Positions 53,679 to 62,780 of a DNA stretch of 64,000 bases are shown here, piece after piece. Numbering within the stretch: the first letter of the stretch is position 1; each line of letters opens with the position of its first letter. The notes beneath the pieces were generated by a model. The model was not told the origin of the DNA and ran no database searches. It saw nothing but the letters and a program-made list of their open reading frames with translations. The DNA comes from Acidobacteriota bacterium (GTDB taxonomy: Bacteria; Acidobacteriota; Terriglobia; Terriglobales; Acidobacteriaceae). The stretch covers positions 169,444 through 233,443 of the forward strand of contig JAJZBZ010000005.1 in the NCBI GenBank assembly GCA_021846275.1. Direction: 5' to 3'. The position numbers were made by a program, and so were the translations under genes.

Positions 53679-54765
53679 GTGCGGAACTCCATTCCTGGCT
53701 GGCGCTGGCAGGCAGGCTGGCTGCGGCCTGGACGAAGCTGAGCACTGTTGCCTCAGCCCAGTGACGATGGAATGCTGCACTGGCCTGCTGCGCGCGCGTT
53801 GCCAGAAAGGCGCAGTGGCCGCCATGCTCGCTCTCAATAAGCCGCACGAAAGGATTGGCCATCAGCGCTTCGCGCGTGTCGGCGCGCATGCGAATGAACG
53901 GATCATCGAGCGCGTGAAGGATCAGCGCCGGAATGCCGATTGCCGCAACGCTGCGTGCGCAGGAGGCGCGAAAGTAGTAATCGTCCGCGCTGGCAAAGCC
54001 GCTGTGCGGCGCGACAATCCAATTGTCGAACTCGCGGATCGAGCGAATCGGCGGCAATCCGGCAAGCGAATACCGCTCCGGAAAAAGCTCAGCCTTCACC
54101 CGTATCCGCCGCAGCAGCCGCGTGAGGAAATGCCGCTCGTACAGGCGATTCGCTGGTTCGTGCAGCGCGTCGGCGCTCTCGGCCAGATCGGTGACCGGGC
54201 TGACGGTGGCCGCAGCGGCAAGCCACTCCGGCGCTCTGTGGCCGAGTTCACCCGCCAGCTTGAGCACAAGGTTGCCGCCCATCGAATAGCCGATCATGGC
54301 GATGCGCTGGAGCGCGTGCGCCTGTTGAAAGTGATGCAGCACGGCGGCCACGTCGGCGGATCGACCAGAGTGGTAGAGCGTGGGCGTCCACTCGTCCGTG
54401 CCACCGCAGTTGCGCATGTTCATGCGGATGACGTTGCAGCCGGCAGCAAGCGCGAGTGCCGTGATGCCCAGCACATAACCAGACTGCGACGAGCCTTCCA
54501 GGCCGTGGACGAGCAAGAGCGTGAGCCGATCCGACAACACACGGCCCGTGCGCTGGTCGCGTTGCCAATGGCAGTGGCACAGCACGCGGCTACCGTCCGC
54601 CTCATCGACCACGACCGAAACTGAATCTGGCTGGGATGCAAGCCGCGGACGCGGCCAATAATTGCCGATCAGCGTCTGCGCGTGACCGCCGTAAAAGAAT
54701 CGCAACGGCTGGTAAGGTGCGAGCCAGAGACGGTCGTGCGGCAGCAGGGTTTTGCCGGTGATCAT
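53668..54765 (-). CDS. YheT-like alpha/beta hydrolase
   Basis: A 365-aa cytoplasmic hydrolase of the AB-hydrolase-4 group. The nucleophile elbow is GYSMGGN, the acid DDPFI and the base HGGHC; the oxyanion region reads LVHGLEGSSQSGY. The family feature GGHAQTLIGNYWPRP near the N-terminus supports the YheT assignment. ATG 54765 (MITGKTLLPHD) starts just downstream of tRNA-His; the frame is open into the tRNA gene but cannot be coding there. The substrate is unknown, probably a short ester. Confidence 0.86.
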   Translation of the reverse strand: MITGKTLLPHDRLWLAPYQPLRFFYGGHAQTLIGNYWPRPRLASQPDSVSVVVDEADGSRVLCHCHWQRDQRTGRVLSDRLTLLLVHGLEGSSQSGYVLGITALALAAGCNVIRMNMRNCGGTDEWTPTLYHSGRSADVAAVLHHFQQAHALQRIAMIGYSMGGNLVLKLAGELGHRAPEWLAAAATVSPVTDLAESADALHEPANRLYERHFLTRLLRRIRVKAELFPERYSLAGLPPIRSIREFDNWIVAPHSGFASADDYYFRASCARSVAAIGIPALILHALDDPFIRMRADTREALMANPFVRLIESEHGGHCAFLATRAQQASAAFHRHWAEATVLSFVQAAASLPASASQEWSSAHGG

Positions 54766-54783
54766 GCGGGGAAACGCGACAGA

Positions 54784-54859
54784 TGGGGCGGCTAGTGGGG
54801 ATCGAACCCACGACATCCTGAGCCACAGTCAGGCGTTCTGCCGCTGAACTATAGCCGCC
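54784..54859 (-). tRNA. tRNA-His (anticodon GTG)
   Basis: Cloverleaf on minus with an eight-pair acceptor stem GGCGGCTA / TAGCCGCC. The extra G-1:C73 pair is the identity mark of tRNA-His. The anticodon stem CCTGA / TCAGG holds GTG. 3' CCA is encoded. Confidence 0.95.
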
Positions 54860-55046
54860 GTAATCGCTCCCTCGATTGTACCATCGGCGAAGCACTCGAC
54901 GAACCACCCATAAGCTGTGTGAATCGCGCATTCTGCGCGCTTCATTCTTCTTGCTCAATGACGCATTCCCCGCGCAATCGGATGCCCGATCACGGTACAA
55001 TCGATGAAGAGTTGCGCGACCCCGGTCGCACCGGCTCACCGCCTGT

Positions 55047-55123
55047 CGGGGCGTAGCGCAGTCTGGTAGCGCATCTGCTTTGGGAGCAGAGGGTCGGGGG
55101 TTCGAATCCCTCCGCCCCGACCA
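55047..55123 (+). tRNA. tRNA-Pro (anticodon TGG), probable integration site
   Basis: Acceptor CGGGGCG / CGCCCCG, anticodon stem TCTGC / GCAGA with loop TTTGGGA (anticodon TGG), T arm GGTTCGAATCC and encoded CCA. A tyrosine-recombinase gene starts its 3' end 105 bp downstream, so the 3' half of this tRNA is the likely attachment site. No second copy of the tRNA 3' end was seen in the window. Confidence 0.95.
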
Positions 55124-55228
55124 ATAGAATCAGATAAATACGTCAATATGCCTCCCAAATTTCTTCCGTATCGCGGAAATTGTGGGGACTTTTGTGGGGA
55201 GCGACTTTCCATATCCCCACGATCACCT

Positions 55229-56389
55229 CTACTGGATGCGCCCGGCGTTGGCGGCTTCCAGCGCCTCCACAGCCTTCCGCTTCGCCTCATCGCGGATATG
55301 GGAGTAGTGCTCGGCCATCTCCGAGGTCATCCAGCCGGCTACGGCCTTGAGCGTCGAGAGAGGTATACCGGATTCGGCCATCACCGTGTTGGCATGATGC
55401 CTCAGATCGTGGATGCGGGCCTGAACTCCAGCCGCCCTCTGAACTGTTGCCCACGACTTCTTCCAACTCCCCACAGGCTTCGACGGATCGGTCTCGTAGG
55501 GAACCATCTTCCCGCGCGCCAGCCATGACCCTTTGCCGACATATTTGAGCTTCTGCGAAGGAAAAATGAAGTCCTCTACTCCGGCATCTGGCCAATTAGC
55601 TTTCCATGCCGTGAGCGCAGCGAGCGCCGTGGCGTTTAGCGGCACTACGCGCCCGCTGGAGCCTTCCGTCTTTGACGCGCCAACGGTGAACTCCGCCTTG
55701 AGGAAATCGACCTGCTCCCACTTCGCCTTCCGCTGTTCACCATTACGAAGTGCTGTATTGCAGAACACTACGACCGCGGTATGGAGCGAAGGCTGCGGAC
55801 TTTTGAGGCAGGCATTCAGCAGCTTCTTCGCCTGCTCCACAGTGAGGGCCTTGCCAACCCTCTTCCGCTCAGGCAGCATCTTCACGTCGTCTTCGATGTT
55901 CCGCCACAGCTTCGCCCACTTGAGAATCATGCGGAGCGTGGAAACCTCCATGTTGACGGTGCGGGCGCTGACCACGTTTGGCTTGCCTTTCGGGTCGGCG
56001 CCTTTGCCCGTGCGGAACCATGTGCCGTCATCGTTTTTGCTCCGCTGCTCCGCTTGATACTTGCCAATGTCATCTGGGCCGATGTCCACGAGAAGTCGCT
56101 TACCGAAGTACGCGTTCAGATGTTCGATGTTTAGCCTTTGGATGGACTGGTAGGACTCTGACCATCCGGCAAGATTCGACTCAAACCATTCTTTAGCGGC
56201 AAACGGGAATAGTTTTCGGCGCAGCTTGTCTAGCCGCTCGACGCGCCCTCCGCCTTCCAACTCTTTATGACGATCGCGCTCTTTAGACAGTGCTTTGGTG
56301 CGCGTTGTCTCCCTCGTGCTCTCACGAATTCGCTGGCCGTTGACTACGAACTCGTACCAGTAGATGTCTCCTCGCTTGAAAATCGCCAT
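55229..56389 (-). CDS. tyrosine-type site-specific recombinase (integrase)
   Basis: A phage-type integrase of 386 aa that probably catalysed insertion at the adjacent tRNA-Pro. It has an Arm-type N-terminus (MAIFKRGDIYWYEFVVNGQR), a core-binding domain (about 70-160) and a catalytic domain with Arg in ALRNGEQRKAKW, HDLRHHANT (His and Arg) and the nucleophile Tyr in AEHYSHI. The position between box II and Tyr reads GWMTSEM, with Trp where many members have His; Trp is an accepted variant. The start at 56389 is chosen because the domain begins there. Confidence 0.93.
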   Translation of the reverse strand: MAIFKRGDIYWYEFVVNGQRIRESTRETTRTKALSKERDRHKELEGGGRVERLDKLRRKLFPFAAKEWFESNLAGWSESYQSIQRLNIEHLNAYFGKRLLVDIGPDDIGKYQAEQRSKNDDGTWFRTGKGADPKGKPNVVSARTVNMEVSTLRMILKWAKLWRNIEDDVKMLPERKRVGKALTVEQAKKLLNACLKSPQPSLHTAVVVFCNTALRNGEQRKAKWEQVDFLKAEFTVGASKTEGSSGRVVPLNATALAALTAWKANWPDAGVEDFIFPSQKLKYVGKGSWLARGKMVPYETDPSKPVGSWKKSWATVQRAAGVQARIHDLRHHANTVMAESGIPLSTLKAVAGWMTSEMAEHYSHIRDEAKRKAVEALEAANAGRIQ

Positions 56390-56558
56390 TATTTTGCCGT
56401 TACCCCTCGCCACCCCAATTATAGTTTCGGATCGAGTAATGGAAGCTGACGCGACCGATCTCCTGAAGTTTTTCGCGCTATGCTATAGGCGTTTCAGCCA
56501 CACCATGTTAATTGTTGGACACTGCCCAAAAACCGGGCAAAGTGCAGGAGGTATTTTG

Positions 56559-56777
56559 ATGTCAATCTCAAACGTCGTTGAAAGGTATTACACCGTCCCT
56601 CAAGCCGCAGCCTGGCTTGCTATTTCTAAGCGCACGGCATGGCGGCTCGTCGCTTCAGGAAAAATCCGGTCAGCGCTTTTCAATCGCTGCCGCCGTATTC
56701 CAGAATCGGCGCTGCTCGAATACGCCGATGTCAACACGACACCGTCTGGAGTACCTGGCAAATTCTCTACAAATTGA
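56559..56777 (+). CDS. excisionase-like HTH protein
   Basis: A 72-aa DNA-binding protein. YTVPQAAAWLAISKRTAWRL followed by VASGKIRS and RRIPESALLEY is the MerR/excisionase-type helix-turn-helix with a wing (HTH_17). An ideal AGGAGGT precedes the ATG at 56559. Divergent from the integrase gene with a 169-bp gap, the usual arrangement of a recombination directionality factor. It may also control the integrase promoter. Confidence 0.8.
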   Translation: MSISNVVERYYTVPQAAAWLAISKRTAWRLVASGKIRSALFNRCRRIPESALLEYADVNTTPSGVPGKFSTN

Positions 56778-56812
56778 AATGCGACAGATGGTAGCATCAC
56801 ATGCAAATTCCG

Positions 56813-56955
56813 CGGACACGGAACCAGCAGCGGCCACAAGGTCATAGCGTACATCGTGCCATAAAAACAGGATCGTCAATCTACGACGCATATCGGAGTC
56901 AGATTACCCCCTGGGGGTAGACTAATGTTTTTGCCCGAGGAAAGCAGAGTTTGTG
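56813..56955. repeat. diverged direct repeat, copy 1 (solo)
   Basis: Shares with 62781-62930 the blocks GACACGGAACCAGCAG...GGTCAT and GACGCATATCGGAGTCAGAT, then a TACCCCCTGGGGG palindrome and AAGCAGAGTTTGTGG-like sequence at almost the same spacing; the stretch between is diverged. The surrounding gap 56778-57159 has no other gene. Copy 2 lies just after a transposase C-terminus, so this copy is probably a solo IS end. Confidence 0.7.
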
Positions 56956-57159
56956 GCATTAACACACGAAGTCAAGTAAATAGTCAGAGTTTTCAATCGG
57001 CAATTCCGACGAATTTTAGATGAGCGCTGACAGCTTCATAAAACGTGAAGAAGAAGCGGTTTTCAGTTGACAATGACACTCAGCGCATCCGGGAGTGCGT
57101 CATCTGGGCACAGGCTGCGAAAATGAAGATTCACGGCAGAGAGGACTAGTGCGAACAGG

Positions 57160-60100
57160 ATGCAGGCGGGGCCACAACTGGTGCCGTGCTTCGAGCGCGG
57201 GGTGCGCGAGCGGGGCTTTGATTATTTCAGGCGACGGCTGGTGCGTGTCACCTCCGGCGGTGCGGCGGAACTCGAAGCTGAGGTGCGCGGTACAGAAAAT
57301 TATCTGGTGATCCTGCGCCGCGTGGGCGACAACGTCGAGAGCTACTGCGGCTGCGTGTATTTTCTGGATCGGCGCTTGCCGTGCAAGCATCTGTGGGCGG
57401 CGGTGTTGGCGGGCGACGCCGCGGGTCACCTGCAGAGTCTGGTTCCTCCGGATGGCGTGCGCGCGCTCGATGTGGATTCGATTCTGCTCGAGTTCGAAGA
57501 AGAGTTGCGGCTTGAAAATCGCAAACAATCCGCGCCGAAGCTCTCTGTACCAGCGCAGAGTCTCCCTGCACCGCCTCGCCCAGCGCCGCCTCCCGTTCCA
57601 GCTTGGCGCAAGGCGCTCGACCCGCTTTTCGCCCCACCGCCGCCGCAGTTCGAATCGTATTATGCGCCGCGCAATCCCTGGCCCGCGGGCGCGGAGTTGC
57701 TCTACATGCTGAACCGTCCGGGTAGCGCCAGTTCCGACGATCTGTCGCTTGCCCTCTATGTACGGGAGCCGCGCAAGACGGGCGGATGGAAGAAGCTGCA
57801 AATCCTGCGCATGCGCCGAGGTCAGATGGTGGATCTGCCGTTGGTCGAGGATCGCGAGATCGTCGCACAACTGGCCGGAACTTCGCCTGTGCACTATAGC
57901 GACCTGCATGAGATTCCCAATCAGGTGCGCCTGGCGCAGCCTTTGGCGCAGACGCTGGTGCCACGCATTCTGGCGACGGGCCGCTGCTACCTCTTCGACA
58001 ATGTGCATGAGATCACTGACGCGCCACTCCGCTGGGAGGATGGACCGGCCTGGGAGTTGGTCGCTGAGTTGCGCGAACGAACTGAAACGCAGTTTGCACT
58101 CACAGCCGGCCTGCAACGCGAAGGCGAGCGCATGGAACTGGAGCGTGCGCGGCATCTTTATGCCAGTGGATTTCTGCTGACCGACCTGGGGTTAGCCAGG
58201 GTCGCGGAGGGTACATCGCAACGCTGGTTTCATGCTCTCAAACACAAGGGCGAGATTGTCATTCCTCAGGAGCAGTTGCCTGCCTTTGTCGAGCGCATGA
58301 TGCACTCCAGCGACGCGCCCCGTCTGGAGCTGCCGCCGAGTCTTGGCTTCGAGGCCATCACCCAACCGCCGCAGCCCCAGTTACACATCGCGCGCGAAGC
58401 GCGCCGCACCCACGTCGAGTGGATGCGCGCCGATCTCATCTTTGATTACGCCGGGCGTCAGGTGGCCGAGCACGAACAGGCCGTCGGATTTTTTGACGCC
58501 GATGCGCGGAAGTGGCTGCGACGCGATCTCGAGTACGAAAACGAAGCTCGCATGCGGTTGCGTTCGCTCGGCCTGCTTCTGATCGACGCACAGGATCAAC
58601 GAGCGCGCCAGTGGCGTTTTGCCGCGGATGCCTTGCCGCGCGTGGCCGCCGAACTGCTGGCTCGCGGATGGCGCGTGACGGCCGAGGGCAGGAGCTTTCG
58701 AACTGCGCTCTCCACCCGCTCGGAGGTATCGAGCGCCGTCGATTGGTTCGACCTCCGGGCCGAGGTGGACTACGGCGCGGGCGCGACCGCTCAGCTCCCT
58801 GAGTTGCTCGCTGCGCTTCATCGCGGCCAGCGCGTCATCGATCTGGGCGATGGCGGCTTCGGTCTGTTGCCCGAGGAGTGGCTGCGCCAGTATGCGACCA
58901 TCGGTGCCATGGGTTGCGCAGTTGATGGGGCAATCCGCTTCAACTCCGCACAGGCCGGGTTGCTCGATGCCCTGCTGGCCGCGCAGCCGGAGATTCACTG
59001 CGACGCAGTCGTCATGCGGATCCGCGAAGGCTTGAAACGCTTCGAGCGCGTCGAACCGGCCGCGCAGCCGGATGGATTCAACGGTACGCTGCGTGGCTAT
59101 CAGCGCGAAGGGTTGGGCTGGTTGCAATTTCTCCAGAGATTTGGCTTCGGCGGCTGTCTGGCCGACGATATGGGTGTGGGCAAGACTGCGCAGGTCCTGG
59201 CCCTGCTGGAAACGCGCCGCGAACTGCGCAAAATGCAACAGCTCAGCAAGCCGTCCATTGCCGTCGTGCCCAAATCGCTTGTCTTCAATTGGCGGCAGGA
59301 AGCCGAGCGCTTCACGCCACAACTGCGAGTCGTCGATCACACCGGCCTCGACCGAGATGTTGGCCAGATCGCCAACTGCGATCTGGTGCTAACCACCTAC
59401 GGCACGCTGCGCCGCGACATTGCCGAGCTGCAGGAGATCGCCTTCGACTACGTGATTCTTGACGAGGCGCAGGCCGTCAAGAACGCGCAAACCGACTCGG
59501 CCAAAGCAGTGCGCCTGCTGCGCGGCGATCATCGTCTGGCCATGAGCGGCACGCCGGTTGAAAATCACATTGGAGAACTCTGGTCGCTCTTCGAGTTTCT
59601 CAACCCCGGTCTGCTTGGCGCATCCAGCCTCTTCAAGGCCATCGGCACCAACGGACGCTCCATCGACGATGCCACGCTGGCAATCATCCAGCGTGGTGTA
59701 CGCCCGTTTATTCTGCGCCGCACCAAGGAAGATGTCGCGCGCGATCTGCCGACGAAGACTGAGCAGACAATCTACTGCGAGCTGGAGCCGCGCGAACGCA
59801 AGCTCTACAACCAACTGCTGCGCCACTACCGCGACGCGCTGCTGCCGCAAATCAGCAGACAGGGCGTGGCCAAAACGCGCATTCAGGTGCTCGAAGCCCT
59901 GCTGCGCCTGCGTCAGGCCGCCTGTCATCCCGGTCTGATCGATGCTGGTCAGCGCGCGAAGTCCAGCGCCAAACTCGATCTGCTCTTTGAGCAACTCGAA
60001 GAAGTCCTCGCTGAGGGCCACAAGGCGCTGGTCTTCTCGCAATTCACCAGCCTGCTCGATCTGGTGCGCCAGCGGCTTGACGCCATGAGGATTCCGCACG

Positions 60101-60471
60101 AATATCTCCACGGCAGGACGCGCGACCGCGCCGCCCCGGTTGAGCGCTTTCAGACCATGCCAGACGTGAAGGTTTTTTTGATCAGCCTGAAGGCCGGCGG
60201 CGTGGGCCTCAATCTGACCGCTGCCGACTACGTCTTCATCCTCGACCCCTGGTGGAATCCTGCCGCCGAAGCTCAGGCCATCGATCGCACCCATCGCATC
60301 GGCCAGCAGCGCCGCGTCTTCGCGTACCGATTGATTGCCCGCGACACCGTCGAAGAAAAGGTGCTGGAGTTGCAGAAGACCAAGCGCGCGCTGGCCGATG
60401 CCATCCTCGGCGGCTCCACCAGCCTGGTCACAGGCCTGGGCCGCGAAGAGATCGAACTGCTGCTCTCCTGA
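57160..60471 (+). CDS. SWIM-domain SNF2-family helicase
   Basis: A 1103-aa Swi2/Snf2 ATPase that likely remodels protein-DNA or RNA polymerase complexes. The N-terminus has a SWIM zinc finger, Cys-x-Cys-x9-Cys-x-His, at about residues 63-77 (YCGCVYFLDRRLPCKHLW), then an alpha/beta region of ~550 residues. The SNF2 motor follows: motif I DDMGVGKTAQ (~668; usual DEMGLGKT), motif II DEAQ (~767), SGTPVENH, and the helicase C half with VFSQFTSLLD, LKAGGVGLNLTAADYV and HRIGQQRR (~1047). Bacterial members of this type occur both as chromosomal genes and in defence islands. It lies between two direct repeats with hipBA downstream. Confidence 0.9.
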   Translation: MQAGPQLVPCFERGVRERGFDYFRRRLVRVTSGGAAELEAEVRGTENYLVILRRVGDNVESYCGCVYFLDRRLPCKHLWAAVLAGDAAGHLQSLVPPDGVRALDVDSILLEFEEELRLENRKQSAPKLSVPAQSLPAPPRPAPPPVPAWRKALDPLFAPPPPQFESYYAPRNPWPAGAELLYMLNRPGSASSDDLSLALYVREPRKTGGWKKLQILRMRRGQMVDLPLVEDREIVAQLAGTSPVHYSDLHEIPNQVRLAQPLAQTLVPRILATGRCYLFDNVHEITDAPLRWEDGPAWELVAELRERTETQFALTAGLQREGERMELERARHLYASGFLLTDLGLARVAEGTSQRWFHALKHKGEIVIPQEQLPAFVERMMHSSDAPRLELPPSLGFEAITQPPQPQLHIAREARRTHVEWMRADLIFDYAGRQVAEHEQAVGFFDADARKWLRRDLEYENEARMRLRSLGLLLIDAQDQRARQWRFAADALPRVAAELLARGWRVTAEGRSFRTALSTRSEVSSAVDWFDLRAEVDYGAGATAQLPELLAALHRGQRVIDLGDGGFGLLPEEWLRQYATIGAMGCAVDGAIRFNSAQAGLLDALLAAQPEIHCDAVVMRIREGLKRFERVEPAAQPDGFNGTLRGYQREGLGWLQFLQRFGFGGCLADDMGVGKTAQVLALLETRRELRKMQQLSKPSIAVVPKSLVFNWRQEAERFTPQLRVVDHTGLDRDVGQIANCDLVLTTYGTLRRDIAELQEIAFDYVILDEAQAVKNAQTDSAKAVRLLRGDHRLAMSGTPVENHIGELWSLFEFLNPGLLGASSLFKAIGTNGRSIDDATLAIIQRGVRPFILRRTKEDVARDLPTKTEQTIYCELEPRERKLYNQLLRHYRDALLPQISRQGVAKTRIQVLEALLRLRQAACHPGLIDAGQRAKSSAKLDLLFEQLEEVLAEGHKALVFSQFTSLLDLVRQRLDAMRIPHEYLHGRTRDRAAPVERFQTMPDVKVFLISLKAGGVGLNLTAADYVFILDPWWNPAAEAQAIDRTHRIGQQRRVFAYRLIARDTVEEKVLELQKTKRALADAILGGSTSLVTGLGREEIELLLS

Positions 60472-60540
60472 GTCTCGCCACGTCCGCATTCCTCTGAAAT
60501 CGGGAGCACCATGCCGGATGCTGTTTCAGTCCCAAAAAGA

Positions 60541-60554
60541 TGATGTATACATCA
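60541..60554. promoter_or_regulatory. hipBA operator 1
   Basis: TGATGTATACATCA is a perfect 14-bp palindrome 45 bp upstream of hipB. Together with a related site at 60580-60595 it frames the probable hipBA promoter and is the likely HipB autoregulatory operator. Confidence 0.6.
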
Positions 60555-60579
60555 CTTTGTTCTTGTATGAGAAATGTAA

Positions 60580-60595
60580 TTGATGTATAAATCAA
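60580..60595. promoter_or_regulatory. hipBA operator 2
   Basis: TTGATGTATAAATCAA repeats the TGATGTATA core of operator 1 and is itself an imperfect palindrome. It ends 3 nt before the hipB ATG, where bound antitoxin would block initiation. Confidence 0.55.
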
Positions 60596-60598
60596 TCC

Positions 60599-60853
60599 AT
60601 GAAGACACTGCAGGAACTCGGAGAATCGGTGGGATCCATGAGGCGAGAACTTCGGCTGAAGCAGAAGGCCGTGGCCGAGCAGGCTGGAATCACACCGGAA
60701 TCGCTTCTGCGTTTTGAGCGCGGGCAAGTCTCCGAGTTCGGCTCTCGGAAGCTCCTTGCTGTGCTCGCCGTGCTCGGCATGGAAGTCACATTTGCGAAGA
60801 CCGGCATGTCTGGCTCGCTTGATGAACTCCGGCGGGAACGCGGTGGCGCATGA
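60599..60853 (+). CDS. hipB: HipB-like antitoxin (XRE family)
   Basis: An 84-aa DNA-binding antitoxin. The HTH reads LRLKQKAVAEQAGITPESLLRFERG, with the C-terminal ALLAVLGMEVTF-type strand that pairs in HipB dimers. Its stop overlaps the hipA start by 4 nt (ATGA), the standard TA arrangement with antitoxin first. The promoter has two related palindromes, consistent with autoregulation. Confidence 0.85.
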   Translation: MKTLQELGESVGSMRRELRLKQKAVAEQAGITPESLLRFERGQVSEFGSRKLLAVLAVLGMEVTFAKTGMSGSLDELRRERGGA

Positions 60854-62220
60854 AGCTCTCGGTCTACGTCCTCGGTCGTGAAGTTGCCGTTCTCGAATCG
60901 GTCGGCGACTTCAAAAGCGTCCTCACCTATTTGCCGAACACAGCCGTCGAGGACTTCGTCTCGCTGACGATGCCTGTCCGCACGGAGTCCTGGGTCTGGG
61001 ACGACCAGCTTCCTCCCGTATTCCAGATGAACTTACCAGAAGGCTATTTGCTTCAGGTACTCCAGGAGCAGTTCGGCCCTCACGTCGGCGCCAGCCCACT
61101 CGCGCTTTTATCGGTCGTGGGCAGAAATATGGTGGGTCGCTTGCAGGTAGCCGCACATGGCGCGCGGCTGGACGAACCTGCCAAACCAGTTGAAGTTGCC
61201 GACCTGCTGCAGGGCGACAACTCGGAAGCGGCGTTTGCGGAGTTGGTACGGCAGCACGCAACCAGCGGTGTCTCCGGCGTGCTTCCGAAGTTTCTGGATG
61301 CACAGGAAGAGACGACACAAAAACCAACTGCCACTCGCCGACGACTCGGACAGCACCAGAAAGCCACTTTGTTGACTCGCCGACACATCATCAAAGGCTC
61401 TTCCGGCAGACTTCCATTTGCGGCGCTGAATGAATACCTGTGCATGCAGGTATTGGGCAAGGTGCTTACCTGCGCGGAGACAGAAGTCTCGCGTGACGGC
61501 AATGCTCTTGTTGTCCATCGCTTTGACGTGAACAATGAAGGACAGCCACTGTGCGGGATGGAAGATTTCTGCGCTCTGCTCGGCCTTCGTCCTGCGCAGA
61601 AATATGAGACCACATGGGAACGAATCGCGCGTGCCGTCCGCGATCACGTCCCCGGCAATCGCCAGTACGAAACCTTCCAGCGCCTGGCGGCAATCCTGCT
61701 GTTGACGCATGCGCTGCGCAATGCGGACTGTCATGCGAAGAATGTCGCTCTGCTGTACACATCACGAGCGGATGTGCAGCTTTCGCCCGCCTACGACTTC
61801 CTTACCACGAGCGTGTACGCTGGCTATCAAAACAACCCTCCGGGGATTTCGTTCGGCGGCAAGAAGACGTGGGCACCGGGGAAGAACCTGTCGAAGTTCA
61901 TCGCCGCAACCTTCGGCATACCCCTGCGAGAGCAATCCGAAATGGTCGAGCGCATCAGCGATTCAGTCGCGGATGTTGTTCCGGCTGTCCGAAACAAAAT
62001 GTCAGATATTCCGGGGTTCAAGGACATCGGCAAACGGATGCTGCTCGCGTGGCAAGAGGGTATAAACGGCTTGCGAGATCGGCGTGTGTATTCCGTTGGA
62101 GCTTGGCCAGCGGGCAAAGTCTTCGACGGAATCTCCGATGTGCCACCGCTCCAATCACCGCGATCAGTGGTAGGACGTTCTCCCTTGCTCGGTACTCGAT
62201 CAAGTTCGCCACGGAAGTAG
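60850..62220 (+). CDS. hipA: HipA-family serine/threonine kinase toxin
   Basis: A 456-aa HipA kinase. HipA of E. coli phosphorylates glutamyl-tRNA synthetase and causes persistence; the target here is unknown. The N-terminal subdomain 1 (VYVLGREVAVLES, FQMNLPEGYLL) is fused in one chain, unlike split HipST systems. The kinase has an ATP Lys in RHIIKGSSGRLP, the catalytic loop LRNADCHAKNVALL (~290: Asn, Asp, His, Lys, Asn) and metal-binding LSPAYDFLTT. The last ~45 residues (from DRRVYSV) are polar and may have been extended by rearrangement, since repeats and fragments follow directly. Confidence 0.88.
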   Translation: MKLSVYVLGREVAVLESVGDFKSVLTYLPNTAVEDFVSLTMPVRTESWVWDDQLPPVFQMNLPEGYLLQVLQEQFGPHVGASPLALLSVVGRNMVGRLQVAAHGARLDEPAKPVEVADLLQGDNSEAAFAELVRQHATSGVSGVLPKFLDAQEETTQKPTATRRRLGQHQKATLLTRRHIIKGSSGRLPFAALNEYLCMQVLGKVLTCAETEVSRDGNALVVHRFDVNNEGQPLCGMEDFCALLGLRPAQKYETTWERIARAVRDHVPGNRQYETFQRLAAILLLTHALRNADCHAKNVALLYTSRADVQLSPAYDFLTTSVYAGYQNNPPGISFGGKKTWAPGKNLSKFIAATFGIPLREQSEMVERISDSVADVVPAVRNKMSDIPGFKDIGKRMLLAWQEGINGLRDRRVYSVGAWPAGKVFDGISDVPPLQSPRSVVGRSPLLGTRSSSPRK

Positions 62221-62344
62221 CCCTGATCGCCTCCTCCTCAAACCGTGTTGCTCAAAATCCCCAGCTACCAGATGGAGCAGGCTCAGAAAGATCGAAATCA
62301 AGCTACGGTCCCCGGAGAACCGGCCGGGGCTGGCAGCGCCACTG

Positions 62345-62409
62345 GCTGATGCTGGCTGGCCCTCCGCTTCGCGCCTTCGGGGCTACGCTACGGCCCAGCC
62401 AGCATCAGC
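62345..62409. repeat. 15-bp perfect inverted repeat
   Basis: GCTGATGCTGGCTGG (62345-62359) and CCAGCCAGCATCAGC (62395-62409) enclose 35 nt of GC-rich sequence. It starts about 125 bp after the hipA stop. There is no T-run after it, so a recombination remnant or mRNA-stabilising hairpin is as likely as a terminator. Confidence 0.6.
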
Positions 62410-62437
62410 GGCACAGACAGAAGGAGAAAGCAGTTTA

Positions 62438-62466
62438 AACGACAATCGGGAATTTTGATTGTCGTT
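62438..62466. repeat. 10-bp perfect inverted repeat
   Basis: AACGACAATC / GATTGTCGTT with a 9-nt loop. It marks the junction between hipA-side sequence and the IS3 orfA fragment and may be an insertion-sequence end. Confidence 0.5.
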
Positions 62467-62489
62467 GACCGGGAAAACAGGTTGACGTC

Positions 62490-62585
62490 AGACAACGGGT
62501 GCGTCTTTCCGTTCGCAACCGCTACTTCAATCTGCCGCAGAATATTCACAATCTGCTCAGGTGTGTGCCTCCTTGCCTTGCCCAT
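62490..62585 (-). pseudogene. IS3-family orfA fragment (N-terminal)
   Basis: MGKARRHTPEQIVNILRQIE followed by VAVANGKTHP is the conserved start of the OrfA HTH protein of IS3-group elements. After this point the frame departs from the family, so only about 32 codons remain. It is inverted relative to the orfB remains downstream. Confidence 0.8.
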
Positions 62586-62639
62586 TCATTGCTCCTTCCA
62601 TACCAGTTTGTCTCACTCCCACTGGTACAGAATTCGCCG

Positions 62640-62771
62640 GGCAGACCAAAGTTGCGAGGCCTGGAAAAAGTAGACTGGCTGTTCGTCTTCAGCTGCGCGG
62701 CGCGCAACCTGATCCGGCTGCCGCGACTGATGGCGCAACCACCGGCAACGCTCAGGGAGAAGTGTGCCTGA
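62640..62771 (+). pseudogene. transposase C-terminal fragment (IS5/IS1182-like)
   Basis: LRGLEKVDWLFVFSCAARNL followed by IRLPRLM is the typical last block of DDE transposases of the IS5/IS1182 type (KxxGLxxVDWLFxxxCAAYNLxRx). About 43 codons remain before the stop; everything upstream is lost or replaced by IS3 sequence. Confidence 0.7.
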
Positions 62772-62780
62772 ACCACGGTT

